A stretch of DNA of 57,322 nt from Candidatus Uhrbacteria bacterium (lineage in GTDB: Bacteria > Patescibacteriota > Patescibacteriia > JACQRZ01): positions 1 to 57,322 of the forward strand of contig JACPMJ010000007.1 in NCBI GenBank assembly GCA_016186045.1, read 5' to 3'. Positions 1 through 10,000 of this stretch are shown here, piece after piece (position 1 is the stretch's first letter; each line of letters starts with the position of its first letter). Position numbers and translations under genes: made by a program. Under the pieces are notes generated by a model. That model was not told where the DNA came from, made no database searches, and was given only the letters and a program-made list of their open reading frames with translations.

Positions 1-274
1 AGCAAGAAAAATTCTCTATCGAGTGTATGCTGTCTGGAAACGAGGAACGCCGTATGAGAAAAGAGATACCATCGCACAGGATAAAAAAATATCTGAAAAA
101 TAAGTTATCCACTTGACGGAAGATTCCAGGTCTCGAACCTCCTCCTTGGCGAAAAACAGGTGCGTGCCAGCGCGCCAAAAATTCTGAATTCGTTTGGGAA
201 AATGGGGGGAAATCAGTGGGACGCGCTTCGCGCGTCCCACTTTCTGGCTTTGAAAAAGCCGTTGAGTTCTGTAT

Positions 275-349
275 TGGTGCACCCGCCAGGAATCGAACCT
301 GGATCACAAGCTCCGCAAGCTCGCATTCTATCCTTTGAACTACGGGTGC
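275..349 (-). tRNA. tRNA-Arg (anticodon GCG), CCA encoded
   Basis: Reverse complement GCACCCG...CGAGC-TTGCGGA-GCTTG...CAGGTTCGATTCCTG-CGGGTGC-A-CCA folds as a cloverleaf; the anticodon loop TTGCGGA gives GCG. Confidence 0.88.
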
Positions 350-434
350 AAAAGAAAGACAAGAAAAACAAAACCCAATAACAATCCCCGCTTACACGGG
401 GATTACTATAGCAATTTTTTTTTGATCACGCAAC

Positions 435-986
435 CTATATCTTCAACGTCCGAAATATCGTATCAAAAAATGGTTCAAATTTATGTTCCAAACTCTCCAC
501 GACATACTGTTGCAAATGTCTCCTCAATGCTTCCGGATCCTCTCCATCTAAAGGAATAGCAAGCATTCCATGGATTCCTCCTTTTTCCTGGATATACAAT
601 ATCGGTTCTTCAACGGCATTTTTGATAATCCAAAAAAGTTCTATTTTCCCAAACGGATATTCCTTACTCCCTACGCCTATTTTTTGATGGTCAATAGCGC
701 ATGTAATGCTCTGTGGCTCCTGCACATGCCGTAAAAACAAGATGGCAGTTGCAATGATAATAAGAACTCCAAAAAGAAAATTCCCCGTTGCAATACTATA
801 CACAAGCAACGCCCCCACAATAAGCCCGGCAATCGTATACCAGAGGAGTCCGCGCTCGTGCCGCTCATATGCCTCAAATGTCCATGCAAAAAGCGGGTAC
901 GCTTGTGTCATCTCTTCTTTGTCGTGTTCTTGTTGCATATATTTCATCTCTCCATAAAGTATACCACACTGATGTATGGTCTTCAA
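435..986 (-). CDS. Membrane protein with two transmembrane helices, unknown function
   Basis: ORF of 183 aa with a hydrophobic segment (LLWYTIAGLIVGALLVYSIATGNFLFGVLIIIATAILFL); the true start may be the internal MKYMQQEH. Confidence 0.65.
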   Translation of the reverse strand: MKTIHQCGILYGEMKYMQQEHDKEEMTQAYPLFAWTFEAYERHERGLLWYTIAGLIVGALLVYSIATGNFLFGVLIIIATAILFLRHVQEPQSITCAIDHQKIGVGSKEYPFGKIELFWIIKNAVEEPILYIQEKGGIHGMLAIPLDGEDPEALRRHLQQYVVESLEHKFEPFFDTIFRTLKI

Positions 987-987
987 A

Positions 988-1012
988 TGTCCGATTCGGA
1001 GAGGGAGGGATT
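988..1012 (+). repeat. 25-bp direct repeat identical to the 3' end of tRNA-Ser (att-like)
   Basis: tgtccgattcggagagggagggatt at 988-1012 is identical to 1196-1220, which covers the tRNA-Ser 3' terminus. Confidence 0.8.
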
Positions 1013-1204
1013 TCCGCTCTTCGTCATCTGGATTATTCTATATGATGACTTCATTTGTCCTGGGCAGCAATCAAACATTCACTGGATGTTTGATTGGCAC
1101 AAAGCTTCGGACTTCTCCTCGCTTTGTTGCTGCCCGTTCGAATCCCTTTTCATCTCTTATATTGAACAATAACAGACTATCCTATAGTCTCCTATTGTCC
1201 GATT

Positions 1205-1295
1205 CGGAGAGGGAGGGATTCGAACCCTCGATACGGTTTTAACGCCGTATAACAGGTTAGCAACCTGCCGCTTTCGACCACTCAGCCACCTCTCC
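1205..1295 (-). tRNA. tRNA-Ser (anticodon GCT), no encoded CCA
   Basis: Reverse complement GGAGAGGTGGCTGAGTGG...CAGG-TTGCTAA-CCTG...long variable arm...GGGTTCGAATCCC...CCTCTCCG. Confidence 0.92.
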
Positions 1296-1418
1296 ATAAA
1301 CTGAATAGTTCTACTATACGAAAAAAAGAGTAATGTGTCAATGAACCTTTAACGGATGTCATTGACGGCGAGCTCTTTTTTTCATATACTTCTCATACAT
1401 GCCATATTTTTGCTTTCC

Positions 1419-2639
1419 ATGAAATCATTTTTCAAAAAAATCATCCCGAAAAAACTCATCATTCTGTTTTGGCATAAACCAAAAGCCATGCTTGCGGCTT
1501 TGCTTTTTGGATTTCCCGCACACCGATTGGTCTGTATCGCAGTTGCCGGAACAAAGGGAAAAACAAGCACCGCATACTACCTCAGCCATATTTTGGATTC
1601 CGCAAACATAAAAAATGTACTCTTCTCCACTGGCGCACTCAAGATAGACCGGGAAGAAACACTGAACACACTGAAACTCACCACGCCAACGCCGTTTTTT
1701 CTCCATTCATTTCTTGCAAAAGCTTGCAGACACGGCTGTACGCATGCCATTATAGAGGTGTCATCCCACGCCATTGATCAACATCGCATCTGGGGTATCC
1801 CGTTTTCACTTGCCATCATGACAAACCTTACGCCAGACCACTTGGAATACCACACTGATCATGAAGAATACATTACCGTTCACAAACGCCTCGTGACAAA
1901 AAAAATTACCGCGATCTTTCTGAATGGCGATGATAAAAATCTTTTGCCATTTTCCTCATTTCCGGCGGCAAAACAAATCTTTACAACAGATCCATTCATG
2001 AAAAAAATAAAAGCCGAGTCTCCACTCCCGGGCGCGTTCAATGCGATGAATCTGCTCATGGCGGCATGTGCAGGACGACGATTAAATATATCGGAAAATA
2101 CCATTCTCACGGCAATAAAAACCATGACAAGCGCGCCCGGACGCACGGAAAAAATCAGCGAGGGCCAAAACTTTGACGTGATCGTTGACTACGCGCATTC
2201 CCCGGAATCGCTCAAAAACTTCTTTGAGGCATTCAGGCTCGCATACAAAAAAAATATAATTGCGGTATTTGGCGCATGCGGAGATCGGGATCCGCAACAG
2301 CGCCCGTGGATGGGAAAAATTCTTGATACCTATGCGGATATCTGCATCATCACTACTGACGATCCTTATTCCGAAAACCCAAACGCTATTGCCAGTCATA
2401 TACAAAGCGGTATCATGCAGAAAAAACCCAACGAGACGCTATTTAATATTCCTGATAGAAAAGAGGCGATGCGCAAGGCGTTTTCGCTTGCTCGCGAAGG
2501 CGACTGCGTTTGTATCCTGGGAAAGGGCGCGGAACAATGGCAAGTGTTTGGAGCAAATGGAACAAAAAAAATACCATGGGACGATCGAAAAATTGCGCGG
2601 GAATTGCTCACTCCTCCCGCGCAAACGTCAGGCCAATGA
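1419..2639 (+). CDS. murE: Mur ligase family protein (MurE-like)
   Basis: P-loop AGTKGKTSTAYYLSHIL, EVSSHAIDQHRI, NLTPDHLEYH, VDYAHSPESL, FGACGDRDPQQRPWMG; a TTGACG-17-TATACT promoter lies upstream. The start is set at MKSFFKK. Confidence 0.85.
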   Translation: MKSFFKKIIPKKLIILFWHKPKAMLAALLFGFPAHRLVCIAVAGTKGKTSTAYYLSHILDSANIKNVLFSTGALKIDREETLNTLKLTTPTPFFLHSFLAKACRHGCTHAIIEVSSHAIDQHRIWGIPFSLAIMTNLTPDHLEYHTDHEEYITVHKRLVTKKITAIFLNGDDKNLLPFSSFPAAKQIFTTDPFMKKIKAESPLPGAFNAMNLLMAACAGRRLNISENTILTAIKTMTSAPGRTEKISEGQNFDVIVDYAHSPESLKNFFEAFRLAYKKNIIAVFGACGDRDPQQRPWMGKILDTYADICIITTDDPYSENPNAIASHIQSGIMQKKPNETLFNIPDRKEAMRKAFSLAREGDCVCILGKGAEQWQVFGANGTKKIPWDDRKIARELLTPPAQTSGQ

Positions 2640-3306
2640 CATCCTGCGCACCGGCATTCTTCAATGTCCGCGCCGCTTCAATCAACGTTGCGCCGGTGGT
2701 ATACACATCGTCAATAAGATAGATGATGCTCCCCTGTATATTTTCTTTGTCATGGACAGCAAACGCTCCCGCGATATTTTTCATTCGATCAAATCCGGAA
2801 AGCTCCACCTGACTCTGCGTATTCACAACGCGCTCAAGCGCACCTGCGACAATCGGCATCTGCAGTTCTCTCGCATACGCGCGCGCAATCAATTCCGATT
2901 GATTAAACCCGCGATCACGGAATCTTTTCTTATGAATGGGAATAGGGACGACGCGTGCGTGCGTCGCCGTCTCACGCCGGCATGAGACATATGCACGCGC
3001 AAGCAAGACGCCCATCACAGCTCCCACGTCAGCGACATATTCGTACTTCAACGCATGCACCATCTTTCGCGCGAAAGGATCCATATACGAATATGCGGAA
3101 AACAAAAAAGAGACTGGCGTGTTTCTTGCGCAGTCTCCGCAAAACATCCCTTCGCTTTCTTTTTTGCAAATCACGCACCCGCGAAGAATGTATGGCAAAA
3201 TAGCCGTTTGACACTCCTCACATGCCCACATGCCTTCTCTGCCGCACCGCAGACATTGTTTGGGAAATATGGCATCGACAAGCCACCGGAACATTCTTAT
3301 TTCCAT
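2608..3306 (-). CDS. comF: ComF family phosphoribosyltransferase
   Basis: CxxC zinc motif (CLRCGREGMWACEEC), VPIPIHKKRFRDRGFNQSELIA, PRPP loop YLIDDVYTTGATL. Confidence 0.9.
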   Translation of the reverse strand: MEIRMFRWLVDAIFPKQCLRCGREGMWACEECQTAILPYILRGCVICKKESEGMFCGDCARNTPVSFLFSAYSYMDPFARKMVHALKYEYVADVGAVMGVLLARAYVSCRRETATHARVVPIPIHKKRFRDRGFNQSELIARAYARELQMPIVAGALERVVNTQSQVELSGFDRMKNIAGAFAVHDKENIQGSIIYLIDDVYTTGATLIEAARTLKNAGAQDVIGLTFAREE

Positions 3307-3947
3307 GTCGCGCTATCCACCAGCCACACGCTATCTTCCTTTTTGAATGTCACAAAAATATCCTGGGTATATACTTTGAAATTTGTGGGTGTCCCAATGT
3401 ATTCTCTTCGCTGGGTTGTCACCAAAAATTCCCCCTTGCCGGCAGTTTGATCAATCGACGTCACTTTATATGAAAGCGCCTTGGTGACGACGCCGGTATA
3501 CGACGTGGGAAATGGCTTGCTGGCCCCCTCTGCAATAAGCAGTTCCGATTTCTTCTTGAGGTCCTCTGTCATGTATGGAAATAAATCTTTGATGTTCTCA
3601 AAATTATTCTGGTTTGAAAATGTGCCATACCGATCCACAAACGGCAGGGTTAGCGCGACAAGTTTCGCGGTCACCTCATCCGGCTGTTCTTGGGGCTGTT
3701 GAAGAGGGATCTGTGTGGGAGTCTGTCCGACAGGGGGAGCATTTTGTGCTCCATTTTGGTTTGTAGGGCCCTCCGTATCTACCGGCGCTCCGCCATTGTC
3801 TTCTATGGGGCTTTCAATAATCGGCGTCTCGCTTACCGACGCCTGTTGGGCTTGAAAAAATCGTGTTGTCTGCCATATCACAACGACAATGAGGATCACG
3901 ACGGTTCCGATAAGAGCGGATAAGATGACTTTGAGTCGTATGGGCAT
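3297..3947 (-). CDS. Single-pass membrane protein of the T4SS-like locus, unknown function
   Basis: 216-aa ORF with N-terminal TM (VILSALIGTVVILIVVVIWQTT), Pro/Gln linker and C-terminal globular domain; follows the VirB4-like gene on the same strand. Confidence 0.65.
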   Translation of the reverse strand: MPIRLKVILSALIGTVVILIVVVIWQTTRFFQAQQASVSETPIIESPIEDNGGAPVDTEGPTNQNGAQNAPPVGQTPTQIPLQQPQEQPDEVTAKLVALTLPFVDRYGTFSNQNNFENIKDLFPYMTEDLKKKSELLIAEGASKPFPTSYTGVVTKALSYKVTSIDQTAGKGEFLVTTQRREYIGTPTNFKVYTQDIFVTFKKEDSVWLVDSATWK

Positions 3948-3982
3948 AGGAATAGTTCTTAGTACTTAGTGTCACTTCACAA

Positions 3983-5869
3983 TTATTTTTTGTGTGTCTC
4001 TTCAAACTCTTTTTTTGCCGCATCTATCTCCAAAAGCTGGCGCGGATCCGTGGTAATAAGCTGATCCTCTGAATATGACGCGACCACCTTGATGGCAACA
4101 TGCTTTTGTCCGGCAAAAAAGATGCCTTCACCGGGCGCGCTTTCCAAAAGAAGATATTTCTCTCCCTCTGTCAGCATAAATGTTTTTTGGATAACATCAA
4201 TAGCTGCCGGGGATTGCTTGAGAAGAATCTGGATTGCGGAATTTGTAAGAATCGCCTTACCGTATTGAGAGTTCAAAAAATCATTCACATCCTGTGTAAT
4301 AGTGGTGACACCAAGATAATACTTGCGACACCGCTTTACTAATGCAAAAATAAATCGCGCGGAATCCTCATGTTGCATCAGCCACCACGCCTCATCAATG
4401 ACGAGAATGCGTTTTTTCCGCTCCGAACGGACCGTATTCCAAATATAATTGACAATCGTATAAATCGCACTCGGCCGCAATTCATCCTCAAGATCGCGAA
4501 CGGAAAATATCACCAATTGGTTGCGCATCTCCACATTTGTCGGATGGTTCAAAAGCCCGGCAAACGTGCCTTCCGTGTATTTCCGCAAACGCATAGGAAG
4601 TGTTCCGGTGCCCTCCATGCCCTCCAATACGTCCAAAAGGTCACTGACAATGGGTGGCTCAGCAGTGGAAAGATCTGTATCAGCAGTGATGTCCTTTTTT
4701 GCATATGTCTCAATAAGCGCGCGATCCATAATGGAATCCTCTTCCTGGGTAAACTGCCCAAGCATAAGCCGCATCAGACCCTTCAGGGTAATCACCGCGC
4801 TTCGGATAATATCCGCGGTAGACACCTGCTCTCCCACGGGCCGCGGAAGATCAAACGGGTTGATCTTGCTTTGCGATGAAAGTGAAATATTAATAAACGT
4901 ACCTCCCACCGCCTCGCACAAATGCTGGTACTCACGCTCTGGGTCGATAATAATCACATCCACGCCCATCATCATGGAGCGCAATACTTCAAGTTTAATG
5001 GTATAGCTTTTGCCTGCTCCGGATGTTGCAAATACCACTTCATTCGCGTTTTGCATGGAAAACCGATCGAAGAGAATGAGACTATTATTATGCCGATTGA
5101 TGCCATAGAGAATGCCAGTATCCGACGTAAGATCGGATGAAATAAATGGAAACGCGGCTGCCGCAGGGGATGTATTCATGTTAAAACCGATTTGAAGCTC
5201 GTCATTGCAGATGGGAATTGTAGAATTGAACCCCTGCTCTGCCTGATATAACACGCGCTTGGTATAGACGATCTTTGAGCCAAATACCCCCTCCATGTCT
5301 TCTGTCAGCCGATCAAGCTCCTCAAGAGATTTTGCGTACAGCGTCACATAGAGACCAACGGAAAAAAAATGCTCAGTGCCTTGCGTAAGGTCGTCGCGAA
5401 GTTGTTCCACATCCCGCAAGGCGGTCTCTGCGGCCGGATCACGCGGCTTTCCCTTGTCCGCGGCCATGCCGATTTCAGCCTGCAGAGTCCCCGCCTTATT
5501 CCGCAGCTGTTTCAGCACCATCTGCACGGGCAAGGGGGCAAAAAAGATGGATATGTCAAACGATGCGCTGTAATTGATAATGGGAGAAAACCAGCCAACC
5601 GCGATATAGCGTGGATAACCTACCACAAAAAGCGTCCGGACAAACTGCGTACCCAAACGCGCGTAGGTTGTCTGAATCTCAAATGATGCCGGAGCGATAA
5701 AATCACGCAAGGCAACCAAGCCACGCCGATAGGCAAACTCTTCCTCCAAGATTTTTTTTTGCGTTTCTTTTGCGCGCGCTTTTTCCGTTTGCGCAGAAAT
5801 TTTTTGCGTTTCTTGCGCAGACGCGCTTTTTTTGACCTCTTTTTTTGGAACTACCGGCTGGAATGCCAT
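3983..5869 (-). CDS. VirB4/TraC-like type IV secretion ATPase (ATPase portion)
   Basis: Walker A FATSGAGKSYTIKLE, IIIDPEREYQHLCEAVGG, Walker B RILVIDEAWWLMQ, TITQDVNDFLNS. Confidence 0.92.
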   Translation of the reverse strand: MAFQPVVPKKEVKKSASAQETQKISAQTEKARAKETQKKILEEEFAYRRGLVALRDFIAPASFEIQTTYARLGTQFVRTLFVVGYPRYIAVGWFSPIINYSASFDISIFFAPLPVQMVLKQLRNKAGTLQAEIGMAADKGKPRDPAAETALRDVEQLRDDLTQGTEHFFSVGLYVTLYAKSLEELDRLTEDMEGVFGSKIVYTKRVLYQAEQGFNSTIPICNDELQIGFNMNTSPAAAAFPFISSDLTSDTGILYGINRHNNSLILFDRFSMQNANEVVFATSGAGKSYTIKLEVLRSMMMGVDVIIIDPEREYQHLCEAVGGTFINISLSSQSKINPFDLPRPVGEQVSTADIIRSAVITLKGLMRLMLGQFTQEEDSIMDRALIETYAKKDITADTDLSTAEPPIVSDLLDVLEGMEGTGTLPMRLRKYTEGTFAGLLNHPTNVEMRNQLVIFSVRDLEDELRPSAIYTIVNYIWNTVRSERKKRILVIDEAWWLMQHEDSARFIFALVKRCRKYYLGVTTITQDVNDFLNSQYGKAILTNSAIQILLKQSPAAIDVIQKTFMLTEGEKYLLLESAPGEGIFFAGQKHVAIKVVASYSEDQLITTDPRQLLEIDAAKKEFEETHKK

Positions 5870-5881
5870 ATTCGCGGTCCT

Positions 5882-6586
5882 TTAATATTCTTCTATCTGT
5901 AATTTATTCGTCTCCACCATCTTTTCCTGCGGCGCTGTTTCAAAATTATATATGGAATAAAAAAGCTCTATCAGGCTCTGGGTATCCAATTTCGCCGAAT
6001 TCAAACCCAAACTTCGCAAGCCGGACATCACGGTCTCCACCCGCAAATCAAGAAAATGTTTCCGCTGGAAAAACCGCTCACGGCTCAGCACCACGTCTCC
6101 TGACGCGGAAAAAATAGTCTTTGCCTGCTGGATAAAGCCCTTGCGCACGTCTGCCATGGGATTATACGGAACCGCGATAAAAAATTTCTTGTCCATAATC
6201 TGACCAATCTGCACAAGTTCCGAAACGTATTTCCGATACTCCGCCATTTGCATTTTTAAAAGGTCATTTGTCTGTTCTTTTTCTATCTTTTCAAGTCGCG
6301 TCAGGTATTTTGTGATGTCAAATATACGGGATTGCACCACAATCTGTAAAGGAAAATCAATAGTATTCAAAAAATTCTGATATCCCAAAATAGTCGCCTG
6401 CTGTTCGTCTTCTGATTTGAGAAAAAAATTAACGGACGCAACCAAAATCACTGCGCAAAGCGTACCGTCTTTCAAAATGACAGTATCGTTGGTAATTTCG
6501 CGTATCTTGACATATTTTTGTGTTGACGGCGTTGATTTCGTCGCCGCCATACCGGCCGCCTCGGTTGTTTTTTTCTTCGCTGCCAT
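5882..6586 (-). CDS. TraC/VirB4 N-terminal-like protein
   Basis: 234-aa ORF directly upstream of the VirB4 ATPase; ILKDGTLCAVILVASVNFFLKSEDEQQATILGYQNFLNTIDFPLQIVVQSR resembles the VirB4/TraC N-terminal region. Confidence 0.75.
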   Translation of the reverse strand: MAAKKKTTEAAGMAATKSTPSTQKYVKIREITNDTVILKDGTLCAVILVASVNFFLKSEDEQQATILGYQNFLNTIDFPLQIVVQSRIFDITKYLTRLEKIEKEQTNDLLKMQMAEYRKYVSELVQIGQIMDKKFFIAVPYNPMADVRKGFIQQAKTIFSASGDVVLSRERFFQRKHFLDLRVETVMSGLRSLGLNSAKLDTQSLIELFYSIYNFETAPQEKMVETNKLQIEEY

Positions 6587-6625
6587 ATAAGGATTATTGT
6601 ACCATGAAATGCCTGTCTTAAAAAT

Positions 6626-7075
6626 CTAAAAAAGTTCCGTTCCTTCATCGTCCGCGCGCGCGCCCTGATAAATGCCGCCGGTATCCACCACCAGCAGGAG
6701 CTCTGACATGCGCTGGTCTGAAATCCGCTGATGTTTGAGTTCCTCGATTTTTTCTTTTTTCTCTGACGTTTCTTCTTCCATACGCGCAATATTGAATTCC
6801 TTTCTCCATACCATGAGTGGCGGATGCATGACTGCGCGCGTCACATTCAGGATAAAAAAATGAAACGCCTGGCCATTTATCTTCAAAAAACCAAGAATGC
6901 CGCCCACAAGCGCAAGTACGATGGCGATGGGAATAAATAGCGCAAGCGGAAACATTTTATACGTTACAAATATCAGTAGGGCATCCACAAACACAATGGC
7001 AAATTGCCGAACCGTAATAGGTCCCATGATTTTGTCTTCGTTTTCTATAAATTGTGGGACTGTCACTTGTTCCAT
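6626..7075 (-). CDS. PrgI family protein
   Basis: 149 aa; VPQFIENEDKIMGPITVRQFAIVFVDALLIFVTYKMF plus two TM helices, adjacent to VirB4 as in PrgI-type T4SS loci. Confidence 0.85.
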   Translation of the reverse strand: MEQVTVPQFIENEDKIMGPITVRQFAIVFVDALLIFVTYKMFPLALFIPIAIVLALVGGILGFLKINGQAFHFFILNVTRAVMHPPLMVWRKEFNIARMEEETSEKKEKIEELKHQRISDQRMSELLLVVDTGGIYQGARADDEGTELF

Positions 7076-7084
7076 AAGAAAAAT

Positions 7085-10000
7085 TTACATTCGTATCCGT
7101 TCGTTGAGCTCAAGTACGGCATCAAATTCCTGCTCCGTAAGGTATGGCTTTTCTTCAGCCTTCAGCTGGTCAATGACGCTTGTGATGCTCTTGCCCTTTA
7201 TAAGCGCCGTCTGGCCAATCTGCACATAGAGCATATTGATCTCATTCTCGCGCCATGCGGCAATTGCCGTGAGTTTTTTGGTGAATGATTCGCGCTCCAT
7301 CGCCTGAATCTTATCATAGATACGACTGGCGGCGTTCAACGGATCTTCAGACAGCCGGCGAAAATCCTTCAGTGTCAAAATCTTCAATTCTTCTATGGTA
7401 TCCACTAAGCGCGGCGACCGCCTCACATCTGAAAAAGAAACTTTTCCCGGCTGCGGGGGAGCGGATTTCACGCTGACCGGAATATGAAAAATATTTGAAA
7501 ATAGTCCACCGCTCGCAGGCTGTCCGTGCGGCATAACACCGGTAGACAACTCTTGGAGCGTCTGCGGCGCAGATATGGATTCTGGTTCTGGCTTTTGCGT
7601 CTGCGCAGGTATCAAAAGCGATACTGAATCTGTTTTCTCCTGCACAGGTTGTTCAATATTTTTCACTTGTTCTTCTTCCTGCTTTTTTTGCTGTTCTTCC
7701 ACTACCTTCCAAGTACCTTCTTCTGCGCGCGCTTTCTGTGTTTGCTCGGCCTCGCGTTTCTGTTCTTCTTCTGCTTTTCGAGCTTTTTCTTTTTCCGCCT
7801 GCTCTCGCGCGGCTTGCTCGGCTTTTTGCTTTTTTTGCTGTTCTTCCATAGCCTTCCGCGCAATTTCCTCTTCTTTTTTCTTCTCTTCCTCTCGCTTTCT
7901 CTGTTCTTCTTCAGCATATTTTCTTGCGCGCTGTTCTTCGTCATCCTTTTGAACGGATATCTGCGCCGCTTGAGTTGACGGGGCGGTCAAATACGTTCCC
8001 TTCTGTTTTTCAACGATCATGGGTACGCCGTCAACCTCCTCAATAGCAAGCTCAGGTAATCCGGCATGTTGGATATGCGGCATATCCACTGCGCCAAAAA
8101 ATGAATGCGGCTGTTTATGACTCACAACCGCTCCCTCAGTTCCGGCTTCTTTTGCAGTTTGTTGAATGGACAGCTTTTTTGCAAAAAATGTCGGCACCGC
8201 TTTCAATGCTTTCCGAAAAGGGAGTGTGTCTAATTTCAAAGGGATTGCAAAATATGTTTGTTTCACAACAAGTGGTGGCAGAGCCATGTGTACCTTTTCC
8301 TCCAAAAACCCCGGAGAAACGTGCACGGTTTCTTTTTCTTTCTGTGCAAAAGTCATCGGAGGCGGTGCAAATTCTTTTGGCGAGACATATTGGGGAGGTA
8401 TAAGCGACGGTTTTGGCGGATGAGGCGGCACTGGCTTTTTCATGGAAATAGGTATGTTCCTCATGGCGCTCATCTCCGGAAACTGGGGAAGAACAAGTGG
8501 CAGAAAAGGCAGTTTAGGAACGCCATGGGAGGCAACGGGTCGCGATCTGCCAAATTTTTTTGGCTGGGGAGTGAACTCGCGCCGTACCAATTCCTTAATC
8601 TCTTGGACGTCTTTTTTAATAGAAGTTGATGGAGCGCTTACCTCTTTGATATTTATCACGCCCTGTGATATAAGATCCGTAGCCATATTTGCATTCCGCA
8701 CAATCGCATGTGCTGTTTTCACATCCAATCCAAATCCACCGGTCTTTACCGACTCGCTCAGCCGCTCTCGTATTTCAATGGCGGTGCGAATATTTCTTAG
8801 ACGCGTCACGACCGCCTTTTGCAAGCGCGCATGGAACGCCGGATCAGTAATCACAATACCACTCATAGAAAGTACTTCATGCGCAAGTTCCTCATAATTT
8901 TTTCCTGAAAAAGGACTCGGCCGGAGCTGTTCTTCTATCATGATATCTGCTGCGGATATTTCATGGATTGTAGGTGGAGTTTGAAAAAATGCATCACGCG
9001 CCTCCACTACAAGAGGCGCCAAGGAGTGGAGAGACTGGGACGGAGCAGGTAATTCCGGCACTGCCAATATTGATTCCGGCAAAGAAAATGAAGATGCATA
9101 TTCCTCCCTGTCCAAAGGCAAAGGAGCGGCGCTCGCGGCACCAGCTCCCTCTTGTTCGCGTGCAGTGTCTTGCGCCTGCACATCCTGTCTAAAAGGCGAC
9201 AGCGGCGCTGAAGGTGGACGATCATCCGGTGAGGGACTTTCTTCTTCATCATACGAACTCCCTTCTTCGCCATAGGGAATGATTACCCACTGCTCCTGCG
9301 GAATATGCGCAAGACTTTCCGGAAATAGCCGCGCCGTCCGATATACCTCCAAAATATGGCGGAGTATCTCCCTGTCCTGCTCCTGTAAGCGACGGGCGTT
9401 TTTGTTTTGCGCCAGATATTGCGCAATGTGCAAAGTTGAAGGATCACCGTCTGAAAAACTGATAAAATCCTTCAGCCATTCAACAGTATATGAAGAGTAT
9501 GTTTTTCCATCTCGCTCAATATGCGCTCCCTCACCAATGGTCTGCTTATTTTCATAGAGCGCACGAAGAAATTCCGCAGAATAGCCTTTGACATTCAAGA
9601 AAAGATCCACGGCAAGATCGTTAAATGCACGCTTGCCTGTGTCATCTGCGCTTAGATAATCTATAAAATTCTTTTCAATAATATAATGAAACTGCATGCG
9701 CCTTTGATCAAGAGGCAACGCATGAATGTTCCTGATATGCTCTCTCATCTGCTCATTTGCAAATCTCATAAGCGCTTTCAGCAGTATGCTCTTTCCTATA
9801 TATACCCCTTCATCCACACCAAATGCCTGTAATATCTCTCTACTATCCATAAAATAATGCGGAAACGGCGCGACAAACTCGCCCATGATGTCCTGCGCAA
9901 GTTCTTCTGTTTTTTCCGCAGAAAATCCAAAAATCTTTTTGACATGCCGCGGAATGTCTCCCAAGACGACGTCTTTGAGTAATACATCCATAACAATATC

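Noticed and set aside
1013-1195. Plus-strand gttcgaatccc (about 1137) as part of a second tRNA
   Set aside because: The flanking bases do not form a T stem or acceptor stem, and no cloverleaf could be built.
7575-7978. Plus-strand Ser/Cys/Phe-rich ORFs (125 and 109 aa)
   Set aside because: Antisense of the Glu/Lys/Ala-rich coiled coil in the 1020-aa protein; composition is explained by the complementary strand.
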